Origin: Azospirillaceae bacterium
GTDB lineage: Bacteria > Pseudomonadota > Alphaproteobacteria > Azospirillales > Azospirillaceae
Assembly: GCA_028283825.1 (NCBI GenBank)
Contig: JAPWJW010000003.1
Coordinates: 372,001 to 436,000, forward strand
Reading direction: 5' to 3'
DNA: 64,000 nt
Shown here: positions 17,786 to 26,353 of the stretch, piece by piece
Layout: each line of letters begins with the position of its first letter
How positions within the stretch are numbered: position 1 is the stretch's first letter
Notes under the pieces: generated by a model
What the model saw: the letters and a program-made list of their open reading frames with translations, nothing else
The model's database searches: none
Told to the model about the DNA's origin: nothing
Program-made: the position numbers and the translations under genes

Positions 17786-19018
17786 ATGGGTTTGAGATTC
17801 CGTGGCTGCAAGTTTGAGTTGCTGGGCCTGGATGACGGGCGCTGGACCATCCTGTTCATCGGCGATACGGAAAAGATCGCGGTGAGCGAGGGCAACCGCG
17901 TGCTGGCGCAAGGCAAGTTCAAGGCCGTGCGCGTCATGGCGGTGCGCACCCTGCTGAACACCTTCCCCATCGGCACGCTGGTGTTTGAGAAGACGGCGCC
18001 GGAGGTGGTGAAGCCGGTCCGGCTGCGCGAGGCGCCGGACGGCACGCCGCTATGCGCGGCGCCGGAGGATTTGTACCGGCCCCAGGCGCGGCGCGCCATT
18101 GCCCACATCCTGCGCGACTACCTGGCCCGCCAGCAGATCACCCCGACGGAATTGCTGCACAGCGCCAGCCATTTGCGGCGGTTGCAGGATACCGGCGCCA
18201 TGGTGCAGGCCGCCTTGCACAAGGTCGCCACCGCCCAGTCGCCGCTGACCAGCCAGACCACCCGGGCCCGCATCGCCGAACTGGACGGTTATGCCGACGC
18301 CGTCGCCCTGAAGGCGCGGGACTTCCAGGCCGCCAGCCGCAAATGGTCGGTGCCGCTGAACGGCGACGCCGCGTCCCTGGGGGCCGCGGTGGAGAAGCTG
18401 GCATGGGTGGAGGGCCACGACCATGCCTTCCTCGGCCTGATGGCGGTGCGCCTGGCCGGCATCCGCACCCTGGGCGGTAAGCTGGAGGAGGTGCTGCGCC
18501 TGATGACGCCGGAGACGCCGTGGCGCCTGCAGGAACTGCTGGGGGGCATCGCCGCCGACCTTTTGCGTTTTCCCGACGTCATCCAGGACGTGTTCGGCGC
18601 CCAGCGCTGCCTGGCGGATTTCCTGGTGGCCCTGGCCGATCTGCTGCGCGACCCGGCGGCGATGGCGGCCAAGGTGGAGGGGGAGATCAAGGATGAGGTG
18701 CCGCGGATCCTGCTGGCGCGCCTGTTGTCCGAGGGGCGCTTGCCCGAAGGGCGTGAGGCGCTGGTCGAATGGCTGGCGGGGGAGTTGGCCAGCGAGCGGC
18801 CCTTGAACCGGCATGACGCCGCCGGCGAGGCGGCGGAACTGACCCGCGTCACGGCGGCGTTGGCATTAAGGGAAGCCGGTACCCAGGCCAGCGGCATCAT
18901 CGGCGGGGCGCTGGTTGAACAGGCGCTGGCCATCCGCCGCCTGACCCTGCGCCGTCATACGCTGCGGGGTGAGGGGCTGCACGTCATCGCCGATTCCTTG
19001 AAACCGGAAGCACCGTAA
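17786..19018 (+). CDS. Conserved hypothetical protein beside sciP
   Basis: 410 residues. The N-terminal 65 or so residues look like a small beta-domain (FRGCKFELLGLDDGRWTILFIGDTEKIAV). The rest is entirely alpha-helical, with repeated Arg/Leu-rich helices, and lacks membrane segments, cysteine motifs or nucleotide-binding motifs. No family was recognised. The nearest frame start is TTG at 17765; the ATG at 17786 is more plausible. It stops 2 bp from the convergent sciP stop. Its place next to the flagellar block may hint at a cell-cycle or motility connection, but that is speculation. Confidence 0.75.
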   Translation: MGLRFRGCKFELLGLDDGRWTILFIGDTEKIAVSEGNRVLAQGKFKAVRVMAVRTLLNTFPIGTLVFEKTAPEVVKPVRLREAPDGTPLCAAPEDLYRPQARRAIAHILRDYLARQQITPTELLHSASHLRRLQDTGAMVQAALHKVATAQSPLTSQTTRARIAELDGYADAVALKARDFQAASRKWSVPLNGDAASLGAAVEKLAWVEGHDHAFLGLMAVRLAGIRTLGGKLEEVLRLMTPETPWRLQELLGGIAADLLRFPDVIQDVFGAQRCLADFLVALADLLRDPAAMAAKVEGEIKDEVPRILLARLLSEGRLPEGREALVEWLAGELASERPLNRHDAAGEAAELTRVTAALALREAGTQASGIIGGALVEQALAIRRLTLRRHTLRGEGLHVIADSLKPEAP

Positions 19019-19020
19019 AC

Positions 19021-19374
19021 TCAGCCGATGGCGGACAGGGGATCCTGATCGCCGGACGGGCCGACGTCGCCGCCGCGGCGATAGTCCTGCAGGCGGGTGG
19101 TGCGCAGGGCGCGGGGGCCATGCGTTTCAATCAGACGCTGCCAGGACAGGAATTCCTCTTCCGACAGGGTGTAGCGCGCACAGGCGTCCTGCATGGTCAG
19201 CAGTCCGGCGCGCACCCCATCGACCACCTGGGCCTTGCGCCGCATGACCCAGCGCTTGGTGTCGGGCGGCGGCAGGTCGTCCAGGGAACGGGGTGCGTCG
19301 TTGCCGACGGCGCCGTGGCTGTTTACCCCATTCGTAAGCGCGTGGGGCCCGCGTCCGGCGTCCGGTGCCGACAT
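19021..19374 (-). CDS. sciP: CtrA antagonist SciP (DUF1153 helix-turn-helix)
   Basis: The core (LPPPDTKRWVMRRKAQVVDGVRAGLL..., then YTLSEEEFLSWQRLIETHGPRALRTTRLQDYR) is the DUF1153/SciP signature. SciP binds DNA and the response regulator CtrA and represses CtrA-activated genes in Caulobacter, including flagellar and chemotaxis genes. At 117 residues it carries a longer Gly/Asn-rich N-terminus and a short Asp/Gly-rich tail. It lies just downstream of flgD on the same strand, with a 115-bp gap containing TTAA half-sites at odd spacing. Its location beside flagellar genes fits the known role. Confidence 0.9.
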   Translation of the reverse strand: MSAPDAGRGPHALTNGVNSHGAVGNDAPRSLDDLPPPDTKRWVMRRKAQVVDGVRAGLLTMQDACARYTLSEEEFLSWQRLIETHGPRALRTTRLQDYRRGGDVGPSGDQDPLSAIG

Positions 19375-19489
19375 GCCATACCTCTTGCCGATGCCTTCGA
19401 ACCCGGCACACGGGCGCCGGATCTGGGATCACCTTAAGGGGCGGGCCGTTAACAAGGACTGAATGCTACTTATCGCTTTTGGATAGGTC

Positions 19490-20167
19490 TTAAGCAGCGG
19501 ACAGCACGGTGGTGACGTCGCTCATGTTCACGGTCATGTCGCCCAGCTGCAAGGTGGGTGTGTCGCCGGACATATCGACGCCGGTGACCTTGCCGGCCAC
19601 CTTGACCGTGGTGGTCACGGCCTTGCCATCGCTGCCGGTGGCGTTGATCTTCACGCTGTAGATGCCGTCGGCCAAGGTGTTGCCCGAACTGTCCTTGCCG
19701 TCCCAGGAATAGTTGTGGGTGCCGGCACTGCCGGAGACGTCGGTGGTGCTGACCAGGGCGCCGGTGCTGTCGTAGACCGACATGGTCGCGTTGGTCGCAT
19801 CGGTGGCGTAGTTCACCGAGACGTTGGCGGTGCTGCTCTGCAACGGGAACTGGTCGCCCTCGACCTCCACGTAATTGCCCAGATAGCCCAAGGCCTGTGA
19901 GGCCGTGCCGGAACTGAGCGTCGATTGGATGCTCTTCAGCGTGTCGTTGGTTTCGATCTGCTGTTCCACCGAACTCATCTGCACCAGCTGCTGGGTCATC
20001 TGGTTGGTGTCCATCGGCGACGTCGGATCCTGGTTCTGAAGCTGCGTGGTCAGCAGCGTCAGAAAGGTCGTGTAGTCGTTGGTCAGATCGCCCAGCGGAT
20101 TGCTGGTGCTGGACGAACTGCTGGAGGTGTTGGAGGTGCTGCTGGAACCACTAACCGCGGCAGTCAT
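19490..20167 (-). CDS. flgD: Flagellar hook assembly (scaffolding) protein FlgD
   Basis: The hook cap that allows FlgE polymerisation. The Ser/Thr-rich N-terminus is followed by the FlgD core (DYTTFLTLLTTQLQNQDPTSPMDTNQMTQQLVQMSSVEQQI). C-terminal FlgD Ig-like/Tudor beta domains follow (YSWDGKDSSGNTLADGIYSVKI). The 225 residues are the usual length. It is 26 bp downstream of fliK, presumably in the same transcript under the sigma-54 promoter at 22441. Hook gene flgE, often next, is not in the window: sciP follows instead. Confidence 0.95.
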   Translation of the reverse strand: MTAAVSGSSSTSNTSSSSSSTSNPLGDLTNDYTTFLTLLTTQLQNQDPTSPMDTNQMTQQLVQMSSVEQQIETNDTLKSIQSTLSSGTASQALGYLGNYVEVEGDQFPLQSSTANVSVNYATDATNATMSVYDSTGALVSTTDVSGSAGTHNYSWDGKDSSGNTLADGIYSVKINATGSDGKAVTTTVKVAGKVTGVDMSGDTPTLQLGDMTVNMSDVTTVLSAA

Positions 20168-20193
20168 GATGGGTACTCCGTTGAAAGTCGTCG

Positions 20194-22371
20194 TCAGATC
20201 CGCACATCGACGCGGCCGAGTGAGGGAATGATGGTCGATTCCGGCACCACGTCATCCGTGGTGCCGGCGTCGTCCATGGAGAAACGGCCGTTGCCCTGGC
20301 CGCTGCTCCGGCGTTCCTGCTGCTGCTGGGCGGCCTGGCCGTCGTCCTTCAGGCTGAAGGACAGGCTGTCGCCGTCGGTTTGCAGGCCGGCGTCCTGCAG
20401 CGACTTCTGCAGGTCGGACGAATTGCGCTGCAACAGGTCCAGGGTCTTGGCGTTGTCGGTGGTCACGCTGGCGCGCACCTTGCCGTCCTTGTGGAAGTCC
20501 AGCTTCACGTCGATGGTGCCCATGTCCTCCGGCGTCAGCTGGATGGTCACGCTGTCCAGGCCGTTGCTGGCCGCCTTCTGGAAACCCATGGTCACCTGCT
20601 GCAGCACCGGCGGGTACTGCGTCTGGCGCACCTGGCGGTTGGCGGCGGCCGCCTGGGTGGCGAAGTCGTTGCCCAGCAGATGCTGGCCGTCCGTCAGGCC
20701 CAGGAGACCGCTGGCGGCCAGCGTCGCATCGCTGCTGCTGCTGGCGGTGCTGGACTTGGTCGATTCCGTGCTTTCCGCCGCCAGCATGCCGCTGCCGCTG
20801 GCCGTGGACAGCAGGCCGTTGGAGGCGGTCGCGGTGTCGCGTCCCGTCTGCTGTTGCAGCATGGCCTGCAGCACCGCCTGGGGGTTGGTGGCGGGTGTGG
20901 CGCCGGTGCCGCCGCTGCCGATGGTGGGCATGGCCAGGGCGGCCGGCTGGGCGGCATCGGTACCCACCTTGGCTGCGGTGGCGATGGGCGCACTGGCCGT
21001 GGCTGTGGCGGCGGTCTGGTAGTCGGCATAAGCGAGGCTGTCGCCCGCTGGTGTCGTCAGGCCGTTGCTGGCGTCGTCATCCGTGGCGCTGCCCACCTGC
21101 GGGCGCCCCTGGTCGGCCGCGGCGGCGCCCTGGCTGGCGGTGGCCGATGTCACGCTGGTGTTGGCGGCCTGAAGCTTCACCGTGTCGCCGCGGGCCGTAT
21201 CGCCCTTAACCTGTGTGCCGCTCTTCCCCGTACCGGTCTTGATACCCGAACCCGAGGTGTTGCCGCCGGCTTTGGCGGCACTGTCCGTCGTAGTGGTGCC
21301 GGCGGTCAGGGCCGCGGCATCGGCTGCCGTCATGGCTTGGCCACTGCCGGTGGCGGTCGTTTTCGCTTGGGCCTGGGCTTGTGTCTGGTTCTGGGCGGCC
21401 TTCGACTGCACGGCGGCGTCGGTTCCCACCGCCAAGGCGGCGGCCTTCTGGTCGGCGACGCTCAGGCTGTTGGCGGCCGTGGTCGCGGCGGCGCCCGTTC
21501 CCTTGCTGCTGTTCACGCCGCTGCTGCTGGCGCCCTTGGTGGCGCCGGCTTGTGTCAGCGCGGCATCGACGGCGGCCTTTTCATCGGCGGTCAGGTCGCC
21601 GGCCGCCCCATCACCCGTCGGCAGTGCGTCGGGGGGAAGGGTGAAGCCCTTGTCCGGGGCGGTGGCCGCCTTGGCATCGGCCTGGGTGCCCGCCTGGGTA
21701 CCACCGGCCTGGGCACCAACCGCAGCCTGGGCGCCGGCTGTGGCGTCCGTCGCCTGCGCGGCCGCGCCTGCTGCCGTCAGGCTATTGGTGGTGGTGATCG
21801 GCATGCTGGTCTGGGGCAGGGGCATGATGGCGGCCATGGCCGCCATGGTGGTGTCCGTGCCGTTGTCGTCCTTGCTGCCCGTGGCCTTGGTGTCCGTGGC
21901 AGCGTCGCCATCGCTATCGCTATCCTGCGTTCCGGTGGACTTGGCCGTCCAGTGGGTTTCGCTCCAGGGACTGGTCGATTGCGCGGTCGTGCTGTCGTTG
22001 GCGGTCGCCTGGTTCGTCATCAGGCTGGTCAGGGCGGTGGTGCCGCCCTGGGCGCCTGTCGTGGCTGCGGTGCCTTTGCCCGTGGCCGCGAACGCGCCCT
22101 TGGTCGTGACGAAGGGAAGGTTGGAGGACGCCGTGAACTGTCCGGCCGTGGCCCCCATGCCCGTGCTTGCGCCCGTGGCCGTGGCGCTGCTGCCGGATGC
22201 CGTGCTGAAGAAGGCGTCCGACTGGCTTTTCGAGGTGTTGGCGTCCACCATGCCGCTCAGCATTTGCGTGAACAGATCGGCGGCACCCGTGTTCGAGCCG
22301 CCGCCGGCGGTGCCGGACGCGGTGGTTCCCTGGGTGGGGAACAGGCTCAGAACGGGCTGGAAACCGGTCAT
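20194..22371 (-). CDS. fliK: Flagellar hook-length control protein FliK
   Basis: 725 residues. It is secreted during hook assembly and switches export specificity. The long N-terminal and central part is low-complexity, rich in Ala, Thr, Gly, Ser and Gln, as expected for the molecular ruler. The C-terminal Flg_hook domain is clear (VTIQLTPEDMGTIDVKLDF, SDLQKSLQDAGLQTDGDSLSFSL). The open frame runs upstream to 22602, but the ATG at 22371 (MTGFQPVLSLFP) lies just after the sigma-54 promoter and has the typical start. The Ala/Thr bias generates long spurious frames on the opposite strand. Confidence 0.92.
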   Translation of the reverse strand: MTGFQPVLSLFPTQGTTASGTAGGGSNTGAADLFTQMLSGMVDANTSKSQSDAFFSTASGSSATATGASTGMGATAGQFTASSNLPFVTTKGAFAATGKGTAATTGAQGGTTALTSLMTNQATANDSTTAQSTSPWSETHWTAKSTGTQDSDSDGDAATDTKATGSKDDNGTDTTMAAMAAIMPLPQTSMPITTTNSLTAAGAAAQATDATAGAQAAVGAQAGGTQAGTQADAKAATAPDKGFTLPPDALPTGDGAAGDLTADEKAAVDAALTQAGATKGASSSGVNSSKGTGAAATTAANSLSVADQKAAALAVGTDAAVQSKAAQNQTQAQAQAKTTATGSGQAMTAADAAALTAGTTTTDSAAKAGGNTSGSGIKTGTGKSGTQVKGDTARGDTVKLQAANTSVTSATASQGAAAADQGRPQVGSATDDDASNGLTTPAGDSLAYADYQTAATATASAPIATAAKVGTDAAQPAALAMPTIGSGGTGATPATNPQAVLQAMLQQQTGRDTATASNGLLSTASGSGMLAAESTESTKSSTASSSSDATLAASGLLGLTDGQHLLGNDFATQAAAANRQVRQTQYPPVLQQVTMGFQKAASNGLDSVTIQLTPEDMGTIDVKLDFHKDGKVRASVTTDNAKTLDLLQRNSSDLQKSLQDAGLQTDGDSLSFSLKDDGQAAQQQQERRSSGQGNGRFSMDDAGTTDDVVPESTIIPSLGRVDVRI

Positions 22372-22440
22372 GTAACGCTTCCTCGGCCAAAGGCAGGTCC
22401 CGGGGGACCAATGGCGGGCACACGGGCCCAGGCCGGGTAA

Positions 22441-22456
22441 AGCAAGTGACGTGCCA
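22441..22456 (-). promoter_or_regulatory. Sigma-54 promoter for fliK-flgD
   Basis: On the minus strand the sequence is TGGCACG-TCAC-TTGCT, an exact match to the core sigma-54 consensus TGGCACG-N4-TTGCW, with GG and GC 12 bp apart. It ends about 70 bp upstream of the fliK ATG. Middle and late flagellar genes in many alphaproteobacteria use sigma-54 with FlbD-type activators; the activator is not in this window. Confidence 0.88.
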
Positions 22457-22669
22457 CGATTGAAGCGCGAATAATCGCGATATTCCAACGATGTGTCGAA
22501 AGTTGCCGGCGGCATTCCCTGCCACCCGCCGGGTGGGTGGGCTGTTCTTGCCCCCTGGGGGGAAGATTTTGCCGTACGGCCGGTTACCCCCGGGTTCCCC
22601 ACACGCCAACGCCGCCCACGGCGATGGCCGGGGCGGGGGGCGTTTTCAAACCGGCTAGCGTTTAGCCCG

Positions 22670-23164
22670 CTACAGGCACTGGTTCAGTGCCATGGGCGGG
22701 ATGCCGCCGCGGCGATAACCGGCGGGCCGGGGGGTTCCCCGCTTGGCGGTATAGCCGGTTTCCTGGTTACGCTGCTTGTTGATGGCGTTGACCATGATGT
22801 TGACCACCGACTGGGCCACCGCCGCCGCCGCGCGCAGGGTGTTCGCATTCTCGGTCGATTCCTGGTGGAAGACCTCCGCCACGCTTTTCAGGCGGGCCTT
22901 CAGGTCCGGGTCCAGGTTGCGCAGGCCGGGCAAGTCCAGGCTGATGATGCGCACGGCGTCATCATAGCCCTTGGTCAGCAGGTGCTTGCGTTCCACCAGG
23001 GTCAGCATGGTCTTGATATCCCGCTTTTTCAGCAGGGCGGTCTCTTCCTGGTACAGCGCCATCAGCCGTTCCATGGCGCTGATCAGGGCCAGGGCGCGGG
23101 CTTCGGCGGCGGTGGGGGCGGGCTTGACCGCCGGCGGGGGAAGCTGGGGGCTGTCTGGGGTCAT
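22670..23164 (-). CDS. FlgN-like flagellar export chaperone
   Basis: A 164-residue helical protein beginning with a Pro-rich stretch, then long amphipathic helices (ALALISAMERLMALYQEETALLKKRDIKTMLTL) and a C-terminal helix ending YRRGGIPPMALNQCL. The size, the all-helical make-up and the position at the end of the flgI-flgJ unit fit FlgN-type chaperones for hook-associated proteins. Its start overlaps the stop of the flgJ-like gene by four bases (ATGA). The assignment is by character and context rather than by a signature motif. Confidence 0.72.
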   Translation of the reverse strand: MTPDSPQLPPPAVKPAPTAAEARALALISAMERLMALYQEETALLKKRDIKTMLTLVERKHLLTKGYDDAVRIISLDLPGLRNLDPDLKARLKSVAEVFHQESTENANTLRAAAAVAQSVVNIMVNAINKQRNQETGYTAKRGTPRPAGYRRGGIPPMALNQCL

Positions 23165-23625
23165 TGCGTCTCGTCCGATGTGTCGTCGGTAGCGTCCGGC
23201 CCACCCTTGTCCAGGGGCATGTGCTGGGCCAGGGCGGCCTGCGCCTGGGCGTAGGCGTTGCCCTTGGGGCGGTGCAGCGGGTCGTTGCCGGCCTTTTCCT
23301 GCATCCGCACCATCTCTTCCTTGATTTCCTTGGCGATGCCGATGCCACCGCCCTTGGTGATGGCCTTGGCCTGCTCTTCGATCATCATGCCGCGGAACAT
23401 CTCTTCGGCGTGGCCGCCGCCGAAGTTGGGGTCGACCTCCACGCCTTCCCACATATGCTGCAGCATCTGGCTGATGAAGACGGATTCGAAATCCTTGGCG
23501 GCCTTGTCGACGGCGGCGTCATCCTTGCCGGTCAGCCCTTCCTTGGACAGCTTGGGCGCGCCCTGATTATCCGTCAGTGCCTTCGGATCGTAACCCGGGG
23601 GCGACAGCTTCATCTCGTCGCTCAT
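23161..23625 (-). CDS. flgJ: FlgJ-like rod-binding protein
   Basis: 154 residues containing the rod-binding domain of FlgJ (KAAKDFESVFISQMLQHMWEGV, then GGGHAEEMFRGMMIEEQAKAITKGGGIGIAKEI). The C-terminal muramidase domain of the enteric protein is absent, as is usual in alphaproteobacteria, where such proteins have also been called CheL. It should assist rod assembly in the periplasm. It overlaps flgI upstream and the flgN-like gene downstream by ATGA-type junctions, so the three genes form a tightly coupled operon. The frame runs on through flgI, but the ATG at 23625 is the family start. Confidence 0.88.
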   Translation of the reverse strand: MSDEMKLSPPGYDPKALTDNQGAPKLSKEGLTGKDDAAVDKAAKDFESVFISQMLQHMWEGVEVDPNFGGGHAEEMFRGMMIEEQAKAITKGGGIGIAKEIKEEMVRMQEKAGNDPLHRPKGNAYAQAQAALAQHMPLDKGGPDATDDTSDETQ

Positions 23626-24800
23626 CACATCACCTTCAGTTCGGCCTGCAGGGCGCCGGCGGCCTTGATCGACTGCAGGATGGAGATCATGTCGCGCGGG
23701 CTGACGCCCAGGGCGTTCAGGCTCTGCACCAGATCCTGCAGCGACACGCCGGAGGGCAGGATGGCCAGCTTCTTGCCCGACCCGTCGTCCACCTGGATAT
23801 TGGTGCGCGGAACCGTGGTTGTCGTGCCGCCGCTGAGGGGGCCGGGCTGCGAGACCTGCGGCGTCTCGGTGATCTTGATGGTCAGGTTGCCCTGGGCGAT
23901 GGCCACCGTGTTGATGCGCACGTTCTCGCCCATCACGATGACGCCCGATGCCTCGTCGATCACCACCGTGGCCGGGTTGTCGGGGGCGACGCGCAGCTGT
24001 TCGATGTCGCGCATGAAGCCCACCATGTCGGCCTTGCGGTTGGCCGGCACGTTGACCACCACGTTGGACGGGTCCACGGCCAGGGCCGTGCCGGCGCCCA
24101 CGGCGGTGTTGATGGCGTCGGAGATGCGCTTGGCGGTGGTGAAGTCGGGGTTGTGCAGGGCCAGGTGCAGGGCCTGCATGTCGGCCATCTGGAAGTCCAC
24201 CGTCCGTTCCACCAGCGCGCCGGAGGAGATGCGGCCGGACGTCGGCACGCCGCGCGTGATGCTGGCGGAGGCGCCTTGCGCGGTGAAGCCGGCGATGGCA
24301 ACGGAGCCCTGGGCCACGGCATAGACATCGCCGTCGGGCGCCAGCATGGGTGTACCCACCAGGATGCCGCCCTGCAGGCTCTTGGCGTCGCCCAGCGTGC
24401 CCACCGACACGTCGATGCGGGTACCCTGGGCGGCGAAGGGGGGCAGGGTGGCGGTGACCATCACCGCCGCCACGTTCTTGGTGGTCAGGGTGGTGCCGCG
24501 GATGTTGACGCCCAGTCGTTCCAGCATGCCGTACAGGCTCTGCTCGGTGAAGGGGGAGTTGTTGATGGTGTCGCCGGTGCCGTTCAGGCCCACGACCAGG
24601 CCGTAGCCGACCAGCACGTTGTCGCGCACGCCCTCCACATCCACGATGTCCTTCAGGCGCGACTGGGCGCCCGCCGGCTGGGCGGCGCCCAGGGCCACCA
24701 CCAGCGTCAGCGCCAGGGCGGCTGCGGCGCGGGCCAGCAGGCGGGCCATGCCGCGCGGGGCGCGGGAAAGCGGGTGGTCGGTGGGCACGGTGGTGAACAC
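23625..24800 (-). CDS. flgI: Flagellar P-ring protein FlgI
   Basis: 391 residues, exported to form the periplasmic P ring around the rod. A twin-Arg-containing N-terminus and hydrophobic segment (AAAALALTLVVALGAAQPAGAQ) form the signal peptide. The family core follows: RLKDIVDVEGVRDNVLVGYG, LVVGLNGTGDTINNSPFTEQSL, RIDVSVGTLGDAKSLQGG. The start is GTG at 24800, preceded by GGGAG at good spacing. A sigma-54 promoter lies about 36 bp upstream, so this heads the flgI-flgJ-flgN operon. Confidence 0.95.
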   Translation of the reverse strand: MFTTVPTDHPLSRAPRGMARLLARAAAALALTLVVALGAAQPAGAQSRLKDIVDVEGVRDNVLVGYGLVVGLNGTGDTINNSPFTEQSLYGMLERLGVNIRGTTLTTKNVAAVMVTATLPPFAAQGTRIDVSVGTLGDAKSLQGGILVGTPMLAPDGDVYAVAQGSVAIAGFTAQGASASITRGVPTSGRISSGALVERTVDFQMADMQALHLALHNPDFTTAKRISDAINTAVGAGTALAVDPSNVVVNVPANRKADMVGFMRDIEQLRVAPDNPATVVIDEASGVIVMGENVRINTVAIAQGNLTIKITETPQVSQPGPLSGGTTTTVPRTNIQVDDGSGKKLAILPSGVSLQDLVQSLNALGVSPRDMISILQSIKAAGALQAELKVM

Positions 24801-25130
24801 GGGGTGACACTCCCTAAAACAACTGACGCTCCCCTAGCGAACTTCATGCCAACCCGCAGCATGCGCCCGATCGTGGCGGATTCCCAGGGTTTGCGCCAGT
24901 TCGACGCGGAACGGTCTAGGCCGGGCCGGGCTGATCGGCCGAATGTCCCCGGCAAAAATTGCCCTATGCGCTTCTTCCCCGCGGATGGTAACAATAAGGC
25001 AGGCCGCAGGCCGCCAAACCGGCGGAAACACGCCCATTTCGGCGCGTTTCGGTGCCGGCGGGCGGCCCTGACGGCCCTTTGGAAGGCCCGCTTCGGGCGC
25101 GCCTTGCCCATATTGCGGTGGCGGCACGAC
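24801..25130. other. Divergent flgI / fliX intergenic region
   Basis: 330 bp. It contains the minus-strand sigma-54 promoter of flgI at 24836-24851 and, presumably, the fliX promoter. No sigma-54 site with correct spacing was found on the plus strand. Short frames here have no family features. Confidence 0.5.
24836..24851 (-). promoter_or_regulatory. Sigma-54 promoter for flgI-flgJ-flgN
   Basis: The minus strand reads TGGCATG-AAGT-TCGCT. The invariant GG and GC are 12 bp apart, and the only departure from TGGCAYG-N4-TTGCW is TCGCT for TTGCT. It ends about 36 bp upstream of the GTG start of flgI. Confidence 0.75.
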
Positions 25131-25553
25131 ATGAAGATCGAAGGTCCTGGTTCATCGCTGCGGTCCGGCCAGACGCGCAAGACGCAGAAGAGCGGGGGCG
25201 ACAGCTTCCGCACCCACGTCGCGGATGGCGACGGGGATGAGACCGCGAAGTCCGTCACCGGCGCCCAGACCGCCATGGCCATCAGCCCCCTGCTGGCCTT
25301 GCAGGAGGTCGATGACGCCCTGAACAGCAAGCGCAAGGCGCGGCAGCGGGCGGAAACGCTGCTGGATAAGCTTGAGGAACTGCGCCTGGGCATCCTGTCC
25401 GGCACCTACCCGCGTGAGCGCCTGCAGGATCTGGTGCGCATGGTGCAGTCGCGCCGCGACACCGTGAACGATCCCAAGCTGCAGGAGCTGCTGGATGAGA
25501 TCGACCTGCGGGCGCAGGTGGAACTGGCCAAGCTGGAATCCCCGAACCGCTGA
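25131..25553 (+). CDS. fliX: Flagellar assembly regulator FliX
   Basis: A 140-residue protein of the alphaproteobacterial FliX family. In Caulobacter FliX couples flagellar basal body assembly to the sigma-54 activator FlbD. The N-terminus is MKIEGPGSS, followed by a polar linker, and a helical C-terminal domain (LLALQEVDDALNSKRKARQRAETLLDKLEELRLGILSG). It is divergent from flgI, the usual arrangement. The open frame runs far upstream, but the family start is the ATG at 25131. Its presence suggests the window's sigma-54 promoters respond to FlbD/FliX control (inference). Confidence 0.93.
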   Translation: MKIEGPGSSLRSGQTRKTQKSGGDSFRTHVADGDGDETAKSVTGAQTAMAISPLLALQEVDDALNSKRKARQRAETLLDKLEELRLGILSGTYPRERLQDLVRMVQSRRDTVNDPKLQELLDEIDLRAQVELAKLESPNR

Positions 25554-25738
25554 GGCGTCGGCGCGGTAACGGCGGCCGGTCCGTGATCCGTTTCGGCCAA
25601 GCGTATAAACCACCTCATCTCATAGGCTTAGGGTGCATCGGCCGTTGGGCGGGGCGCATTCGCGCTTTCGGCGATGTTAACCGCAATTGTCATCTGTTTC
25701 AGTGACTTAAACGCCGCATTGGGGGCGTGCGGACAGTA

Positions 25739-25767
25739 TTGCGGGTTGCGTGCGCTCTCCCTATACT
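25739..25767 (+). promoter_or_regulatory. Candidate sigma-70 promoter for dksA
   Basis: TTGCGG (25739-25744), a 17-bp spacer and TATACT (25762-25767), about 40 bp before the dksA ATG. The -10 box is strong and the -35 box moderate. Confidence 0.45.
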
Positions 25768-25807
25768 CCGCGCCGTCTCGACCTCCACTGGATTCGGACC
25801 AAAACAT

Positions 25808-26227
25808 ATGTCGTCTCCGATTCTTCCCCCGGATTACCGCCCGTCCGAGGATGAGCCTTTCATGAGCCCCGTGATGACGGAGTTTTTCCGTCAGAAGCTG
25901 CTGCAATGGCGCGCGGAACTTCTCAAGGAATCCAACGAAACCCTGGTCAACCTGCAAGATGGCGGCATCCAGGAGCCGGACATCGCCGATCGTGCCTCCG
26001 CCGAAACCGATCGCTCGCTGGAACTGCGCACCCGGGATCGGGAACGCAAGTTGATCAGCAAGATCGATGAGGCGCTGGAGCGAATCGAACTGGGTGAATA
26101 CGGCTACTGCGAAGAGACGGGGGAGCCCATCGGCGTCCGCCGGCTGGAGGCCCGTCCCATCGCCACGCTGTCCGTCGAAGCCCAGGAACGGCATGAGCGG
26201 ATGGAGCGCACGCAGCGCGACGACTGA
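25808..26227 (+). CDS. dksA: RNA polymerase-binding transcription factor DksA
   Basis: 139 residues. DksA binds the RNA polymerase secondary channel and, with ppGpp, adjusts rRNA and amino-acid promoters. The coiled-coil domain (FFRQKLLQWRAELLKESNETL) ends in the acidic tip region (EPDIADRASAETD). The globular domain (YGYCEETGEPIGVRRL, then RPIATLSVEAQERHE) retains just one cysteine of the usual four-Cys zinc finger. This is common in alphaproteobacterial DksA, which folds without canonical zinc coordination. The ATG at 25808 fits the family start; the frame extends upstream to 25727 without support. Confidence 0.93.
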   Translation: MSSPILPPDYRPSEDEPFMSPVMTEFFRQKLLQWRAELLKESNETLVNLQDGGIQEPDIADRASAETDRSLELRTRDRERKLISKIDEALERIELGEYGYCEETGEPIGVRRLEARPIATLSVEAQERHERMERTQRDD

Positions 26228-26254
26228 CGCGGATCACGTTTCTGGCGTGTCCAT

Positions 26255-26293
26255 AAAAGAAGGGCCGGTTGCGGATCGCAGCCGGCCCTTTTC
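26255..26293 (+). terminator. Terminator after dksA
   Basis: Stem AGGGCCGG (26261-26268) / CCGGCCCT (26282-26289) with an inner TGCG-GAT-CGCA helix, preceded by AAAAG and followed by TTTTC. It begins 28 bp after the dksA stop. Confidence 0.85.
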
Positions 26294-26353
26294 AGTTTTC
26301 GAGGTAAACAAAACGTCCACACCAAGCCCCGTGGACAAGGGGCGATTTCCGAT

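Noticed and set aside
20380-22440. Plus-strand frame of 686 codons opposite fliK, very Gly/Arg rich
   Set aside because: It arises from the Ala/Thr-biased codons of fliK read backwards; fliK has a promoter, start and conserved C-terminal domain.
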